Counted from the first letter of the stretch, positions 16,661 to 24,848 are shown. The stretch is DNA of 36,895 nt from Verrucomicrobiota bacterium (GCA_003221195.1 QHQO01000023.1:1-36895); one strand, 5' to 3'. A program made the numbers and translations. The notes: generated by a model not told the origin, from the letters alone.

Positions 16661-17058
16661 AGAATTTCTCCCTCTTGTTCGAGTTCTTCCCTGCGCGCTT
16701 CGAGCATCTGGTCATGAGTCGCTTCTTCGAGACCGTCAATGACGCAATGCTCGCCGACCGTTTCCTCTTCCTCGGTACCGGGACGCGGTGCGCGGTGGCC
16801 TTTGGAACTTGCAACGACATTCCATTCTTCAGTAAGATCGGCGTTGTCCGGAGTTTCCTCGGGAGGAGTATTATTTTCCGCCCCCATCAATTCATGGCGG
16901 GCCTGTTTCCAATCTGCTTCGGTAAATTCATCAGCGTTGCGCTCATCGATCATCGCAATTTCCCTGGCGCGTCTTTCCACCTCCTCCGGCGAAGGGGCAC
17001 CCAGCCCGTTGCCGTGCAACGAGATCTTTCCCGCGGGAGGTTGTGATTGCTCATTCAT
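16657..17058 (-). CDS. Small acidic protein of unknown function at the head of the egt gene run
   Basis: Hydrophilic, strongly acidic protein of 133 residues with no membrane segment or signal peptide. Residues about 20-60 (PSPEEVERRAREIAM through FTEADWKQARHELMG) resemble the short helical repeat of DUF2934-type proteins; the remainder (PPEETPDNADLTEEWN, GTEEEETVGEHC) looks disordered. ATG 17058 is preferred to an upstream start at 17079 because it gives the natural beginning MNEQSQPP. Its stop overlaps the egtB start (ATGA), so the two are probably translationally coupled. Function unknown; the position makes it a candidate accessory factor for ergothioneine genes. Confidence 0.8.
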   Translation of the reverse strand: MNEQSQPPAGKISLHGNGLGAPSPEEVERRAREIAMIDERNADEFTEADWKQARHELMGAENNTPPEETPDNADLTEEWNVVASSKGHRAPRPGTEEEETVGEHCVIDGLEEATHDQMLEARREELEQEGEIL

Positions 17059-17166
17059 AACCAATAATGCGAAGGCCACGGGGGCGCCTTGTTCACACTA
17101 CACTTTGCCTTACAGATTAGATGCTTGCAATACAAGTGCCAAAAAAAAGGCGATCACTGTTTTAGC

Positions 17167-18045
17167 ATGAACAGGGAGAATTTCGTTCAACTCGAGGGCG
17201 ATGCTGTCGTTGCTTTTGAAGAATACGGTGATCCAAATGGAGAGCCGGTGATATTTTGTCACGGCTGGCCGAGCTCACGCACCATGGCGCGACTTACGGA
17301 CGAACCAGCGCGCGACCTCGGTATTCGCATTATTTCGCCCGACCGACCAGGCATTAGCAGATCGAGTTTGCAGCTGAATCGAAAATTGGCCGATTGGCCG
17401 CGCGTTATCGAACGAGTTCTCGATCACGTCGGTATTAGCCAATTTCGAGCACTCGCTATTTCTGGCGGCGCACCCTACGCGTACGCAATGGCAGCAACAA
17501 TGCCGGGACGGGTGCGGGCAATTGCAATTGTAGCCGGTGCGATTCCCATGGCTGACCTTCAGGATGCGAGAGGATTACTGCCACTTTACAGGTGGATGCT
17601 GGCGCTCCATCGATCGCAACCGCAACTTTTGCGAAGGTTGTTTTGTATGGCGCGTCCGATTCTGGCTTTGCGTCCGCCTGTCCGTCTTCGGCCATTACTT
17701 TTAAAAATGCTGATGTTGCGACCATGCGATGCAGAAAGCCTGCGCGATGCCGCAGCGTTCGAAGCTATCTTTGAAAGCCAGCGTCGCGCCTGGCGTGGGT
17801 CGGTTGAAGGGGTCATGGTGGACGCGCAGATCTATGCACTGCCGTTGGGATTTTCACTGGAGGACATACATGTTCCGGTCCGTCTTTGGCATGGAAAGCA
17901 AGACCGGGCTTTCTCAGTTCATCTGGCGGAAGAAGTTGCCAGACGATTGCCTGACTGCACCGCGCGGTTCATTGATAACGCGGGGCATTATTCGCTGCCC
18001 ATCCGTCACATGCGCGAGATTTTAGAAGACTTGGTCTCCGCTTAA
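17167..18045 (+). CDS. Alpha/beta-fold hydrolase
   Basis: Hydrolase of 292 residues. The oxyanion-hole region is VIFCHGWPSSRTM and the nucleophile is Ser99 in ALAISGGAPYAYAMA, where the elbow reads A-I-S-G-G rather than the usual G-x-S-x-G. Asp246 in WHGKQDRAF and His274 in DNAGHYSLP complete the triad. The cap region (residues about 120-215) is rich in Arg and Leu. It resembles the epoxide hydrolase/haloperoxidase-like group, but the substrate is unknown. The frame opens at 17089; ATG 17167 gives the natural N-terminus MNRENFVQLEGD. It is transcribed away from the egt genes across a 108-base gap. Confidence 0.9.
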   Translation: MNRENFVQLEGDAVVAFEEYGDPNGEPVIFCHGWPSSRTMARLTDEPARDLGIRIISPDRPGISRSSLQLNRKLADWPRVIERVLDHVGISQFRALAISGGAPYAYAMAATMPGRVRAIAIVAGAIPMADLQDARGLLPLYRWMLALHRSQPQLLRRLFCMARPILALRPPVRLRPLLLKMLMLRPCDAESLRDAAAFEAIFESQRRAWRGSVEGVMVDAQIYALPLGFSLEDIHVPVRLWHGKQDRAFSVHLAEEVARRLPDCTARFIDNAGHYSLPIRHMREILEDLVSA

Positions 18046-18105
18046 CGGAAGACGTGTTTGAATTCGCAAACGTGCAGCTGACACGACTGCGAGTACATTT
18101 TAGCT

Positions 18106-19182
18106 ATGGAGGAAGATTTCACAGGGGGTGCAATTCACGATCAGCCAACGCGGCGACAATGGAGCATTGATCCACCGTTCGATGCACGCGTGCGGCAATT
18201 GGTTCGCGATTGGGACACTAGCGAATCCCCCGAATTGATCGAGGAAATGATCGTTACTGCGCTGAAGATCGCCCGCGATCGGATGAACGTTGCGGATCTC
18301 AAATTGATAAATCGTTCGATAAAAGAAATGCGCAATGCGGCGAAGGTCTTCGCGCCATTTCAACATTTGCGAAAAGTGGCCGTTTTTGGATCGGCGCGCA
18401 CTCCAACCGATTCACCGGTATACGAAGTAGCAAAGGATTTTGCACGCCAAATAGTTGCCCACGATTTTATGGTGGTCACAGGTGGGGGCGACGGAATTAT
18501 GGGAGCAGCGCAGCGGGGAGCAGGCCGCGCGCATAGTTTTGGGCTCAATATTCGCCTGCCGTGGGAGCAGCGAGCCAACGAAATTATTGAGGGCGATCCC
18601 AAGCTGATTACGCTCAATTATTTCTTCACTCGTAAACTGAATTTCGTGAAGGAGGCGCACGCGTTCGCATTGTTTCCCGGAGGCTTCGGGACACTCGACG
18701 AAACATTCGAGGTGCTCACACTGATGCAAACCGGGAAAGCCCGTATTATTCCGGTAGTGTTGCTAAATCGCCCACGTGGAAATTATTGGGAGGAGTGGAT
18801 GAAATTTGTTACCGATCGTCTCCTTAAGCGCGGTTTGATCTCGGAAGAAGATCTTTCGTTTTTCAAAATCACCCACACAGTTCAGCAAGCGGTTGCAGAG
18901 ATTTTGCATTTTTACAAAATCTACCATTCGGCGCGCTGGGTGGGAGAACGACTTGTGATTCGAATGAATCATTGCTTGCCGAAGGCGGCGATTGTTGCTC
19001 TTAATAAGCAATTCGCCGATATCATCCGCAAAGGCCAAATCAGCCAGGGCACGGCGCTGCCTCAGGAAAAAAATGAAGCTGGAATTTGGGATTTGCCCCG
19101 GCTGATCTTCACGCCTTTCCGCAGCCGGTTCGGACGCTTCCGTCAGTTGATCGATGCGATCAATTCTTCTTCAACTGCGTGA
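18106..19182 (+). CDS. LOG-family (TIGR00730-type) nucleotide phosphoribohydrolase-like protein
   Basis: Protein of 358 residues with a Rossmann-type LOG core (residues about 85-265): KVAVFGSARTPTDSPVYEVAKDFARQI, VTGGGDGIMGAAQRGA and the signature FPGGFGTLDETFEVLTLMQTGK. Characterised LOG proteins remove ribose phosphate from nucleotides such as cytokinin precursors; older annotation calls them lysine decarboxylases. It is longer than simple LOG proteins, with an 80-residue helical N-terminus and a C-terminal extension of about 90. Its last 23 bases overlap the convergent glycosyltransferase gene. Confidence 0.92.
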   Translation: MEEDFTGGAIHDQPTRRQWSIDPPFDARVRQLVRDWDTSESPELIEEMIVTALKIARDRMNVADLKLINRSIKEMRNAAKVFAPFQHLRKVAVFGSARTPTDSPVYEVAKDFARQIVAHDFMVVTGGGDGIMGAAQRGAGRAHSFGLNIRLPWEQRANEIIEGDPKLITLNYFFTRKLNFVKEAHAFALFPGGFGTLDETFEVLTLMQTGKARIIPVVLLNRPRGNYWEEWMKFVTDRLLKRGLISEEDLSFFKITHTVQQAVAEILHFYKIYHSARWVGERLVIRMNHCLPKAAIVALNKQFADIIRKGQISQGTALPQEKNEAGIWDLPRLIFTPFRSRFGRFRQLIDAINSSSTA

Positions 19183-20347
19183 GGGCTTCCGACCGAGAAT
19201 CAACTTCCTGCGACGACATCGTGCCGACAGAGGCTCCACGATCCATGCCGTTTCCTAACAGTGCAATGTCGGCGCGAAGCTTTGCTTTCATCATTTCATC
19301 AAACGAAAAATGTTCGGCTGCATAGCGCAAGCCGTTCGCCGCGCAACGCGCAGCCAGTTTTGGATCAGAAATGAATTCCAGTATCGCGACTGCAAGCGCC
19401 TTGGCGTCGCCGGCCTCGATGAGCAGACCGTTTTGCCGATGCTCAATAATTTCCGGAATATCGCCCACCTTTGTTGCGATGACCGGACGTCCGCTGGCAA
19501 ATGCTTCTCGCAAGACGATGGGCGATGCTTCGGTACGCAGCGAAGCAATCACTATCATGTCGCACGCCGCATAAACATCGGGTGTGTCCCACCGATACCC
19601 CGCCATGACGACTTGGTCGGCCAGGCCGGCGCGATCGATAGCTGTCCTTACGTTGATCCCGCGCTTTAGAATACCGGTACCCTGTCCCACGATGACGAAG
19701 CGCGCATCCGGTCGCTCTGCCAAAACCAGAGGAACAGCTTCAACGAGAATGAGCTGGCCTTTATCCGGCCGGATCATACCGACGTTTCCAATGAGCGGAA
19801 CGTCTGCGCCAAAACCGATCTCACGACGGAATTTCATCCGATCGCGCGGCGGCTTGAATTTTTCCAAATCGACGGCTGAACCGATGACTTCAATTTTTGC
19901 AGGATCAACACCGTGTTCCTGAACAAGTTCATGCTTAATCACCGATGCATCGGCCACAACGTTTGAACAGCCATGCTTGAAGACAAATGCGCGTCCTTTG
20001 CTTCCGATTGGATCGGTGATGCAGCGCGCACGGCTTAGTGGAATCCCGCAGAAATAGAGCGGCAGACAAAGCCAGTGATCTTTCGAGCTGTAGGTTTTGA
20101 GTAAATCGATGCGGTTTCGCCGGCAAAATCTCCACAGCCGCCATGAGCAAAGCAGATCAACTCGGCTTCCCAGTGGGATCGTTACCAGACGTGTGCCGAG
20201 TTCAGAGGCTTTGGAGTGCACCTGACTATCTGGATTGCAAATGAGCCATGCCTCATGCCCATGAGCATTCAGCCAATTGATCTCGAGACAGGTGCGGTAT
20301 TCCTGGCCGCCCCAGCTGCGGCTGCTCTCTACGTAGAGAATGTTCAC
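19160..20347 (-). CDS. Glycosyltransferase family 4 protein
   Basis: GT-B fold glycosyltransferase of 395 residues. The N-terminal acceptor domain starts MNILYVESSRSWGGQEYRT, and the C-terminal nucleotide-sugar domain shows IGNVGMIRPDKGQLILVEAV, RFVIVGQGTG, YRWDTPDVYAACDMIVIAS and the E-x7-E motif TEASPIVLREAFASGRPVIA. This pattern is typical of enzymes that build lipopolysaccharide or other surface glycans; the exact sugar cannot be told. It follows an acyl carrier protein gene by 32 bases, so lipid-linked glycan assembly is plausible. The C-terminal tail (DRGASVGTMSSQEVDSRSEALTQLKKN) overlaps the LOG gene. Confidence 0.93.
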   Translation of the reverse strand: MNILYVESSRSWGGQEYRTCLEINWLNAHGHEAWLICNPDSQVHSKASELGTRLVTIPLGSRVDLLCSWRLWRFCRRNRIDLLKTYSSKDHWLCLPLYFCGIPLSRARCITDPIGSKGRAFVFKHGCSNVVADASVIKHELVQEHGVDPAKIEVIGSAVDLEKFKPPRDRMKFRREIGFGADVPLIGNVGMIRPDKGQLILVEAVPLVLAERPDARFVIVGQGTGILKRGINVRTAIDRAGLADQVVMAGYRWDTPDVYAACDMIVIASLRTEASPIVLREAFASGRPVIATKVGDIPEIIEHRQNGLLIEAGDAKALAVAILEFISDPKLAARCAANGLRYAAEHFSFDEMMKAKLRADIALLGNGMDRGASVGTMSSQEVDSRSEALTQLKKN

Positions 20348-20379
20348 GTGGAATCGGCAACGACTGCCGTTACCGCAAT

Positions 20380-20649
20380 TTAGGCAGCCGCGCTGCGCTT
20401 TTCGAGAATGTAATCGTGGATTGTATTTACGGTTTGAAGTGCTTTGGCAGCTACTTCCGAGCTTGGCACACCGACTCCAAATGTTTTTTCCATGCTCACC
20501 ACCAGCTCGAGCGCGTCGATGGAATCCAAACCGAGACCGTTCGCACCAAAAAGCGGAAGATCATCCCCAATCTGTTCCGGGGTAACCTGCAGCATTAAAT
20601 TTTTTACAAGCATCTCTTTGATGCGAGTGCGTAGATCAGATTCGACCAT
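20380..20649 (-). CDS. Acyl carrier protein
   Basis: Protein of 89 residues with the acyl carrier fold and the phosphopantetheine site Ser43 in GLGLDSIDALELVVSMEKTFGV. The N-terminus (LRTRIKEMLVKNLMLQVTPEQIGDD) and tail (VNTIHDYILEKRSAA) are typical. LGLDSID differs slightly from the fatty-acid ACP consensus DSLD, and its place beside a glycosyltransferase instead of fab genes suggests a specialised carrier. Upstream lies tatA with a 132-base gap. Confidence 0.93.
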   Translation of the reverse strand: MVESDLRTRIKEMLVKNLMLQVTPEQIGDDLPLFGANGLGLDSIDALELVVSMEKTFGVGVPSSEVAAKALQTVNTIHDYILEKRSAAA

Positions 20650-20781
20650 AAATGAGCCGCGATTTTGCCGTAGATCGCGCGTTTGGTCAAACGCGCACTG
20701 GTGAGAGGCGGTGGAACGGATGTGCTCTGCTTTGCGGGAGGTTTGGCGATGCCACGCGAGCTCGCGTCGATTTTCGGAGAG

Positions 20782-21105
20782 TTAGACCTGGTCGGCTTTA
20801 TTACCAGGTGTAACTGCCTCGTTCGACTGTGGCGGTGTGACGCTGGCTGCAGACTCGCTCTGGCTTCGCGGCACAGTCGATTGCGCCGGTTTCACGTCAG
20901 CCTTCGCGGTTTCGGTCTCGGACTTTCCAGCTTTGTGCAGTTCGTCGCTGAATTCGTCCTTTGCTTTTTGAAATTCCTTCACCGCCTGGCCCATTCCGCG
21001 GGCAAGTTCCGGTAATTTCTTCGCCCCGAACAAGACCAGAATAATCAGCAGGATGACGATCAGATCCGGCCCTGCCAAATTCATGAAGCTGGCGATAAGG
21101 CTCAT
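20782..21105 (-). CDS. tatA: Sec-independent protein translocase TatA/TatE-type subunit
   Basis: Protein of 107 residues: one N-terminal membrane helix (GPDLIVILLIILVLFGAKKLPELARGMG, residues about 12-38), an amphipathic helix (AVKEFQKAKDEFSDEL) and a long disordered tail rich in Ser, Gln and Pro. The FGxxKLPELAR motif marks the Tat pore family, which exports folded proteins. Tail length is intermediate between TatA and TatB. No tatC lies nearby. Confidence 0.92.
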   Translation of the reverse strand: MSLIASFMNLAGPDLIVILLIILVLFGAKKLPELARGMGQAVKEFQKAKDEFSDELHKAGKSETETAKADVKPAQSTVPRSQSESAASVTPPQSNEAVTPGNKADQV

Positions 21106-21221
21106 GCGCTAGACTTCAACATCAAGCCGTTTCCCAAACTTTCAAGGCAAATCGGAGAGGGCGGCCTGTAGGCTGGGAGGTTGACAGGCTCAAGCTACTG
21201 TGGAAAAAGGGTTTCCTACCG

Positions 21222-22082
21222 ATGCGTCCTACTTGGAAAGGCAGCATTAGCTTCGGGCTGGTTTATATTCCGGTGGCGGTTTATCCAGCCACGCGCGAAG
21301 AGAAGATTAGTTTTCGACAGCTTCGCTCCAGCGATCTTAGCCCTATCAGATACAAGAAAGTGGCGGAGGCGGACTCAAAGGAAGTTCCGGCCGACCAAAT
21401 CGTGAAAGGCTTCGAGTACGAGCGGGGCCGTTATGTAGTGCTGAAGGACGAAGACTTTGAGAAGGTGCGGATCGAGTCCACACATTCCATCGATATTACC
21501 GACTTCGTGGACTTGGAGCAGGTCGATCCAAAGTTTTTCTACAAACCATATTTCCTCGAGCCGCAAAAGGGTGGCGAAAAAGCTTACGCGGTTTTGCATA
21601 AGGCGCTCAGCGGGACCGGCAAGATCGGCATCGCCAAGGTCGTGATCAGCAACCGTGAGCATCTGGCCGCCGTGAAACCGGATGGATTGTTTCTGATTTT
21701 GGAACTGATGCACTTCGCCAGCGAAATACTGAGCACCGAGGTTTTGAAGAATGGTTCGGCTACGGCCGTGAGCGATAAGGAATTAAAAATGGCGCAGGCG
21801 CTAATCGAGAGCATGGCAGTCTCCTGGGAACCAGAAAAGTATCGGGACGAATACCGGACGGCGTTAATGGAGATCATCGAGCAGAAGGCGCAGAACAGAG
21901 AGATCGCGGCGAAAGCGCCTGCTCCTCCCGCGCCCACGAATGTTGTCGATCTGGTTAAGGTGTTGCAGGACAGCCTGAACCGGACGCAATCACTCAAGCA
22001 AAAGCGTGCGTCCGGTCCATCGAGCGGCCGACGGTCGACCAGCGCACTGGTCAAACGACGGCGAGCAAGCGCCTTGGGGTGA
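21222..22082 (+). CDS. ku: Ku homodimer protein of bacterial non-homologous end joining
   Basis: Bacterial Ku of 286 residues. It opens with the hallmark MRPTWKGSISFGLVYIPVAVYPAT and continues with the core ring segments KISFRQL, IVKGFEYERGRYVVLKDEDF, SHSIDITDFVDLEQVDPKFFYKPYFLEP and AKVVISNREHLAAVKPDGLFLILELM. Ku binds DNA ends and recruits ligase LigD. The C-terminal 60 residues are a basic, low-complexity tail (SLKQKRASGPSSGRRSTSALVKRRRASALG), a common feature of tailed bacterial Ku. No ligD is in the window. The ATG at 21222 is the natural start. Confidence 0.96.
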   Translation: MRPTWKGSISFGLVYIPVAVYPATREEKISFRQLRSSDLSPIRYKKVAEADSKEVPADQIVKGFEYERGRYVVLKDEDFEKVRIESTHSIDITDFVDLEQVDPKFFYKPYFLEPQKGGEKAYAVLHKALSGTGKIGIAKVVISNREHLAAVKPDGLFLILELMHFASEILSTEVLKNGSATAVSDKELKMAQALIESMAVSWEPEKYRDEYRTALMEIIEQKAQNREIAAKAPAPPAPTNVVDLVKVLQDSLNRTQSLKQKRASGPSSGRRSTSALVKRRRASALG

Positions 22083-22103
22083 GCAATCAGGAGCTGGGTC
22101 CTG

Positions 22104-22131
22104 TTGCAAACTATAGGTGTTGCATTATAAT
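22104..22131 (+). promoter_or_regulatory. Predicted sigma-70-type promoter for rpsN
   Basis: TTGCAA at 22104-22109 and a perfect TATAAT at 22126-22131 with a 16-base spacer. Transcription would start near 22138, about five bases before the rpsN ATG at 22143, giving an almost leaderless mRNA. Confidence 0.55.
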
Positions 22132-22142
22132 CAGCACTCTTT

Positions 22143-22412
22143 ATGGCCAAGACATCCTGGATCAATCGCAATGAACGCAGACGCGCGACGGTGAAGAAGC
22201 ACGCGGCGTTACGCGCTGGGTTGAAGGCGAAAAAGGACTATGCCGGCCTTGCTCAATTGCCGCGTGACGCTAGTCCGACGCGTGTCGTGAACCGGTGCGA
22301 GGTTACCGGCCGCCGGCGCGCTTTTATTCGCCGGTTTAAGATGTCCCGTCTGACTTTCCGTGAGCTGGCTTCGCAAGGCTTGATTCCTGGCGTAACCAAG
22401 TCGAGCTGGTAA
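22143..22412 (+). CDS. rpsN: 30S ribosomal protein S14
   Basis: Protein of 89 residues, the long zinc-free form of uS14. The N-terminus AKTSWINRNERRRATVKKH, central LAQLPRDASPTRVVNRCEVTGRRRAFIRRF and C-terminal MSRLTFRELASQGLIPGVTKSSW are diagnostic. It lacks the paired CxxC zinc motifs of the short form. It stands alone between ku and a CNNM gene, outside a ribosomal protein operon, with its own strong promoter. Confidence 0.98.
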   Translation: MAKTSWINRNERRRATVKKHAALRAGLKAKKDYAGLAQLPRDASPTRVVNRCEVTGRRRAFIRRFKMSRLTFRELASQGLIPGVTKSSW

Positions 22413-22422
22413 ATTTTGCAGC

Positions 22423-22477
22423 GTAGGCGCGTCGCCGTGCGGCGCGTGAATCGGCCGGTCATAAACCGGCTGCCTAC
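22423..22477. repeat. Cloverleaf-like inverted-repeat element downstream of rpsN
   Basis: Outer stem GTAGGC (22423-22428) with GCCTAC (22472-22477) encloses two hairpins: GCGTCGC (22429-22435) with GCGGCGC (22439-22445), one G-T pair, and GCCGGT (22454-22459) with ACCGGC (22465-22470). It has the same three-way design as the element at 572-619. It lies just before the likely start of the next gene. Confidence 0.55.
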
Positions 22478-22487
22478 ACGAATCTGG

Positions 22488-23888
22488 ATGAAGTTCCCCT
22501 CATTATTCCCGTTGGCGTTCATTGCTGACGTAGTGGCGCAGCATTGGGACCCGTTGATGCTCCTGATCGTCAAGTTGATGACGGTTATGGCGTTGGTCTT
22601 GGTCAACGGGTTCTTTGTCGTCGCCGAATTCGCGCTGGTGAAAATCCGCGACAGCCAGCTCAAGACGCTGGCTGATACAGGAGTTAAGCGAGCATCCCTC
22701 GTAAAACAGATTAGGGACAACCTGAACGCGTATCTTTCCGCCTGTCAGGTTGGGATTACTGCAGCCAGCCTCGGCCTTGGTTGGGTGGGCGAACCTTTCC
22801 TCGCGCGAATGCTTCAACCTTTTTTCGGTATTGCGGGAATCGAATCCACGGCGGTAATCAAGTCGATTTCTTTCACGCTAGCATTTTCGGCCATCACGTT
22901 TTTGCACATCGTGCTTGGGGAACAGGCCCCTAAAATTCTCGCCATCCGCAAATCCATGTCGGCTGCGCTATTTGTCAGCGCGCCGCTACGATTGTTTTAC
23001 GCGATCTTTAAACCGGCGATCTGGTTCCTAAACGCCGCCAGTAATTGGGTCCTTCGTCGCGTTATTCGTGTTGAACCCATCGCCGCAGGCGAACTGGCCC
23101 ACAGCGAAGAAGAACTGCGCTTGATCGTTAGTGAAAGCGTAAAATCCGCCGAGGTCACACCTCTCGGCCGGGAGCTTGTCTTTAATGTGCTGGATCTGCG
23201 TGACCGCGTGGTGCGCGATATCATGACGCCACGCGGAGAAATCGTTTACTTCAATCTGGAAGACGGTTTCGAGGCCAATGTGAAAAAAGCAATCGAATCC
23301 CGGCACACGCGGTTTCCGCTGTGTCGCGAGAACCTCGATAACACGATCGGCCTCATCCACATCAAGGAACTGCTCACGGTGATGCGCGCGGAGCATCCCG
23401 ATCTCCTGAAGATCAAACGAGATTTAATGCCCATTCCGGAGATGATGCCACTGGAGAAATTGCTCAAGTTATTCCTGAGCAAGCATGCCCACCTGGCCCT
23501 GGTGGTGGATGAATTTGGCGGCACAGTCGGCATGGTGACAATGGAGAACGTCCTCGAGGAGTTGGTTGGTGACATTCAGGACGAATTCGATTTTGAAAAG
23601 GAAGAGTTTCGTAAGATCAATGCAAACGAATTCACTGTGGACGGCGCGCTGGGCCTTTACGAATTGAACGAGCTTGCGAAACTAGAATTGGAGAGCGCAG
23701 ACGTGAGTACCGTCGGCGGTTACGTCACGCACCTGCTTGGTCACCTGCCGAAGCAAGGCGAACAGGTCAAGATCGACAACTATATCGTTACGGTTTCTCA
23801 AAGCGACGGTCGCCGTGTAAATCAACTTCACTTTAAGAAATTGAGCGGCAACACGGCAGCGACAGTCCCCGCGTCTGGCAAGGTATAG
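22488..23888 (+). CDS. CNNM/CorC-type membrane protein with CBS domains
   Basis: Membrane protein of 466 residues. The N-terminal CNNM (DUF21) domain has about four helices ([77 protein letters not shown]). A tandem CBS pair follows ([54 protein letters not shown]), then a C-terminal CorC_HlyC domain ([39 protein letters not shown]). Family members are linked to magnesium or cobalt efflux; older names call them hemolysins. The frame opens at 22416, but that stretch is a translated repeat ([18 protein letters not shown]), so ATG 22488 is preferred. Confidence 0.94.
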   Translation: MKFPSLFPLAFIADVVAQHWDPLMLLIVKLMTVMALVLVNGFFVVAEFALVKIRDSQLKTLADTGVKRASLVKQIRDNLNAYLSACQVGITAASLGLGWVGEPFLARMLQPFFGIAGIESTAVIKSISFTLAFSAITFLHIVLGEQAPKILAIRKSMSAALFVSAPLRLFYAIFKPAIWFLNAASNWVLRRVIRVEPIAAGELAHSEEELRLIVSESVKSAEVTPLGRELVFNVLDLRDRVVRDIMTPRGEIVYFNLEDGFEANVKKAIESRHTRFPLCRENLDNTIGLIHIKELLTVMRAEHPDLLKIKRDLMPIPEMMPLEKLLKLFLSKHAHLALVVDEFGGTVGMVTMENVLEELVGDIQDEFDFEKEEFRKINANEFTVDGALGLYELNELAKLELESADVSTVGGYVTHLLGHLPKQGEQVKIDNYIVTVSQSDGRRVNQLHFKKLSGNTAATVPASGKV

Positions 23889-23890
23889 TC

Positions 23891-24304
23891 CTATCCCGCT
23901 GTCCCGTCTTTGCGTGAATGCAGGCAAATCCGGTTGCCGTCCGGATCCGCAATCCATGCCATCCAGCAGACGCGTGTCTCAACAGGCTCGATGAGGACTT
24001 TGACGCGGTGTCTGCGGCAAATATCAATTGCGGCGCGAACGTCGTCCACCGCTAGCGCGACGCAGGCCGGCCCACTCCAGTCCCATTCAGGATGGCGTTT
24101 ATGTCCCGTGCCGTTGAGACTGAAAGTCAACGGTTCGGTGGCGAACTCGCTCCAGAAATCATTCCACTCCTCTCCGCGCTTGAGGCCAAAAAGCTTCTGA
24201 TAAAAGGCCCGGGCTCGGCGAATGTTTTTCGTGTTATACATCACGAAATCAAGCGCTCGAACGGGAATCGCAGCCGGACGCGATGAGATCTTTTTCTTTC
24301 TCAT
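23891..24304 (-). CDS. VOC (glyoxalase/bleomycin resistance) family protein
   Basis: Protein of 137 residues with two beta-alpha-beta-beta-beta modules. The first is LDFVMYNTKNIRRARAFYQKLFGLKRGEEW; the second is ACVALAVDDVRAAIDICRRHRVKVLIEP, ending WMAWIADPDGNRICLHSR with the metal-site Asp-Pro-(Asp)-Gly-Asn region typical of the superfamily. Substrate unknown. The frame opens upstream, but ATG 24304 (MRKKKISSRPAA), 7 bases after the mntR stop on the same strand, is the sensible start, so it is probably co-transcribed with mntR. It converges tail-to-tail on the CNNM gene with a 2-base gap. Confidence 0.88.
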   Translation of the reverse strand: MRKKKISSRPAAIPVRALDFVMYNTKNIRRARAFYQKLFGLKRGEEWNDFWSEFATEPLTFSLNGTGHKRHPEWDWSGPACVALAVDDVRAAIDICRRHRVKVLIEPVETRVCWMAWIADPDGNRICLHSRKDGTAG

Positions 24305-24311
24305 GGGTCGC

Positions 24312-24749
24312 CTATGCAATCGCAGCTTGCAATTTCGCCAACAGCGCCGGTCGGCGCCGCAGTTGAGCGGTGAGAGCTTCAATTGCGCGCAAGGTGGGGG
24401 GGCTAATGTGATGTTCCATTCCCTCTACATCATGATAAATGACGCGATCGTCGAGGCCAAGCAGTCCCAGAAAATCAGTCAGAAGTTTATGCCGCTGGGC
24501 GATTTTATGGGCCAGGCTCTTACCGGCTGCAGTCAAAATAAGTCCGCGATACTTTTCGTATTTCAGAAGACCCTCGGCGTCCAGTCTCTGAACCATATTG
24601 GTCACGCTTGCCTGGGAAATTCTTAAGGCGGCCGCGATGTCCACCACGCGGGCGTATCCTTTTGAGTTAATCAGTTCCAGGATGCGTTCCAGGTAATCCT
24701 CGACCGCTGTGGAACTGCCGAGCGCGGAGTAGGACGTTTTGCGGCGCAT
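24312..24749 (-). CDS. mntR: Manganese-responsive transcriptional regulator MntR (DtxR family)
   Basis: Regulator of 145 residues that closely follows Bacillus subtilis MntR: EDYLERILELINSKGYARVVDIA, helix-turn-helix RISQASVTNMVQRLDAEGLLKYEKYRGLILT and metal region HDVEGMEHHIS. All expected manganese ligands can be placed: Asp18, Glu21, His87, Glu109, Glu112 and His113. Asp and Glu at the first two positions favour manganese over iron sensing. It is divergent from the transporter mntH, and the shared gap holds palindromes suitable for autoregulation. It lacks the SH3-like third domain of full DtxR proteins, as MntR does. Confidence 0.95.
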   Translation of the reverse strand: MRRKTSYSALGSSTAVEDYLERILELINSKGYARVVDIAAALRISQASVTNMVQRLDAEGLLKYEKYRGLILTAAGKSLAHKIAQRHKLLTDFLGLLGLDDRVIYHDVEGMEHHISPPTLRAIEALTAQLRRRPALLAKLQAAIA

Positions 24750-24756
24750 GCTTCGA

Positions 24757-24848
24757 AAAATATGATTCAGGACAAAATAGTCAAAGAGATAAATAATTGA
24801 TGATTGACAGAATCATATTGTTATCCAACTAAATTAGGTCAGACTAAT
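24757..24848. promoter_or_regulatory. Divergent mntR/mntH control region with candidate MntR operators
   Basis: A 10-bp inverted pair, AATATGATTC (24759-24768) and GAATCATATT (24810-24819), frames the AT-rich core. A second palindrome, ATTAG-GTCAGA-CTAAT (24833-24848), matches the left 14 bases of the DtxR-box consensus at 12 positions. For mntR (minus strand), TTGACT (24784-24779) and TATTTT (24762-24757) with a 16-base spacer form a promoter. TTGACA at 24804-24809 is a possible -35 box for mntH. Repression by Mn-bound MntR is inference. Confidence 0.5.

Noticed and set aside
20679-20698. Perfect hairpin GCGCGTTT-GGTC-AAACGCGC considered as a terminator between tatA and the acyl carrier gene
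   Set aside because: No T-run follows on either strand, so only a structural repeat can be claimed.
21181-21221. TTGACA at 21181 as a ku promoter
   Set aside because: No acceptable -10 box occurs 15-19 bases downstream.
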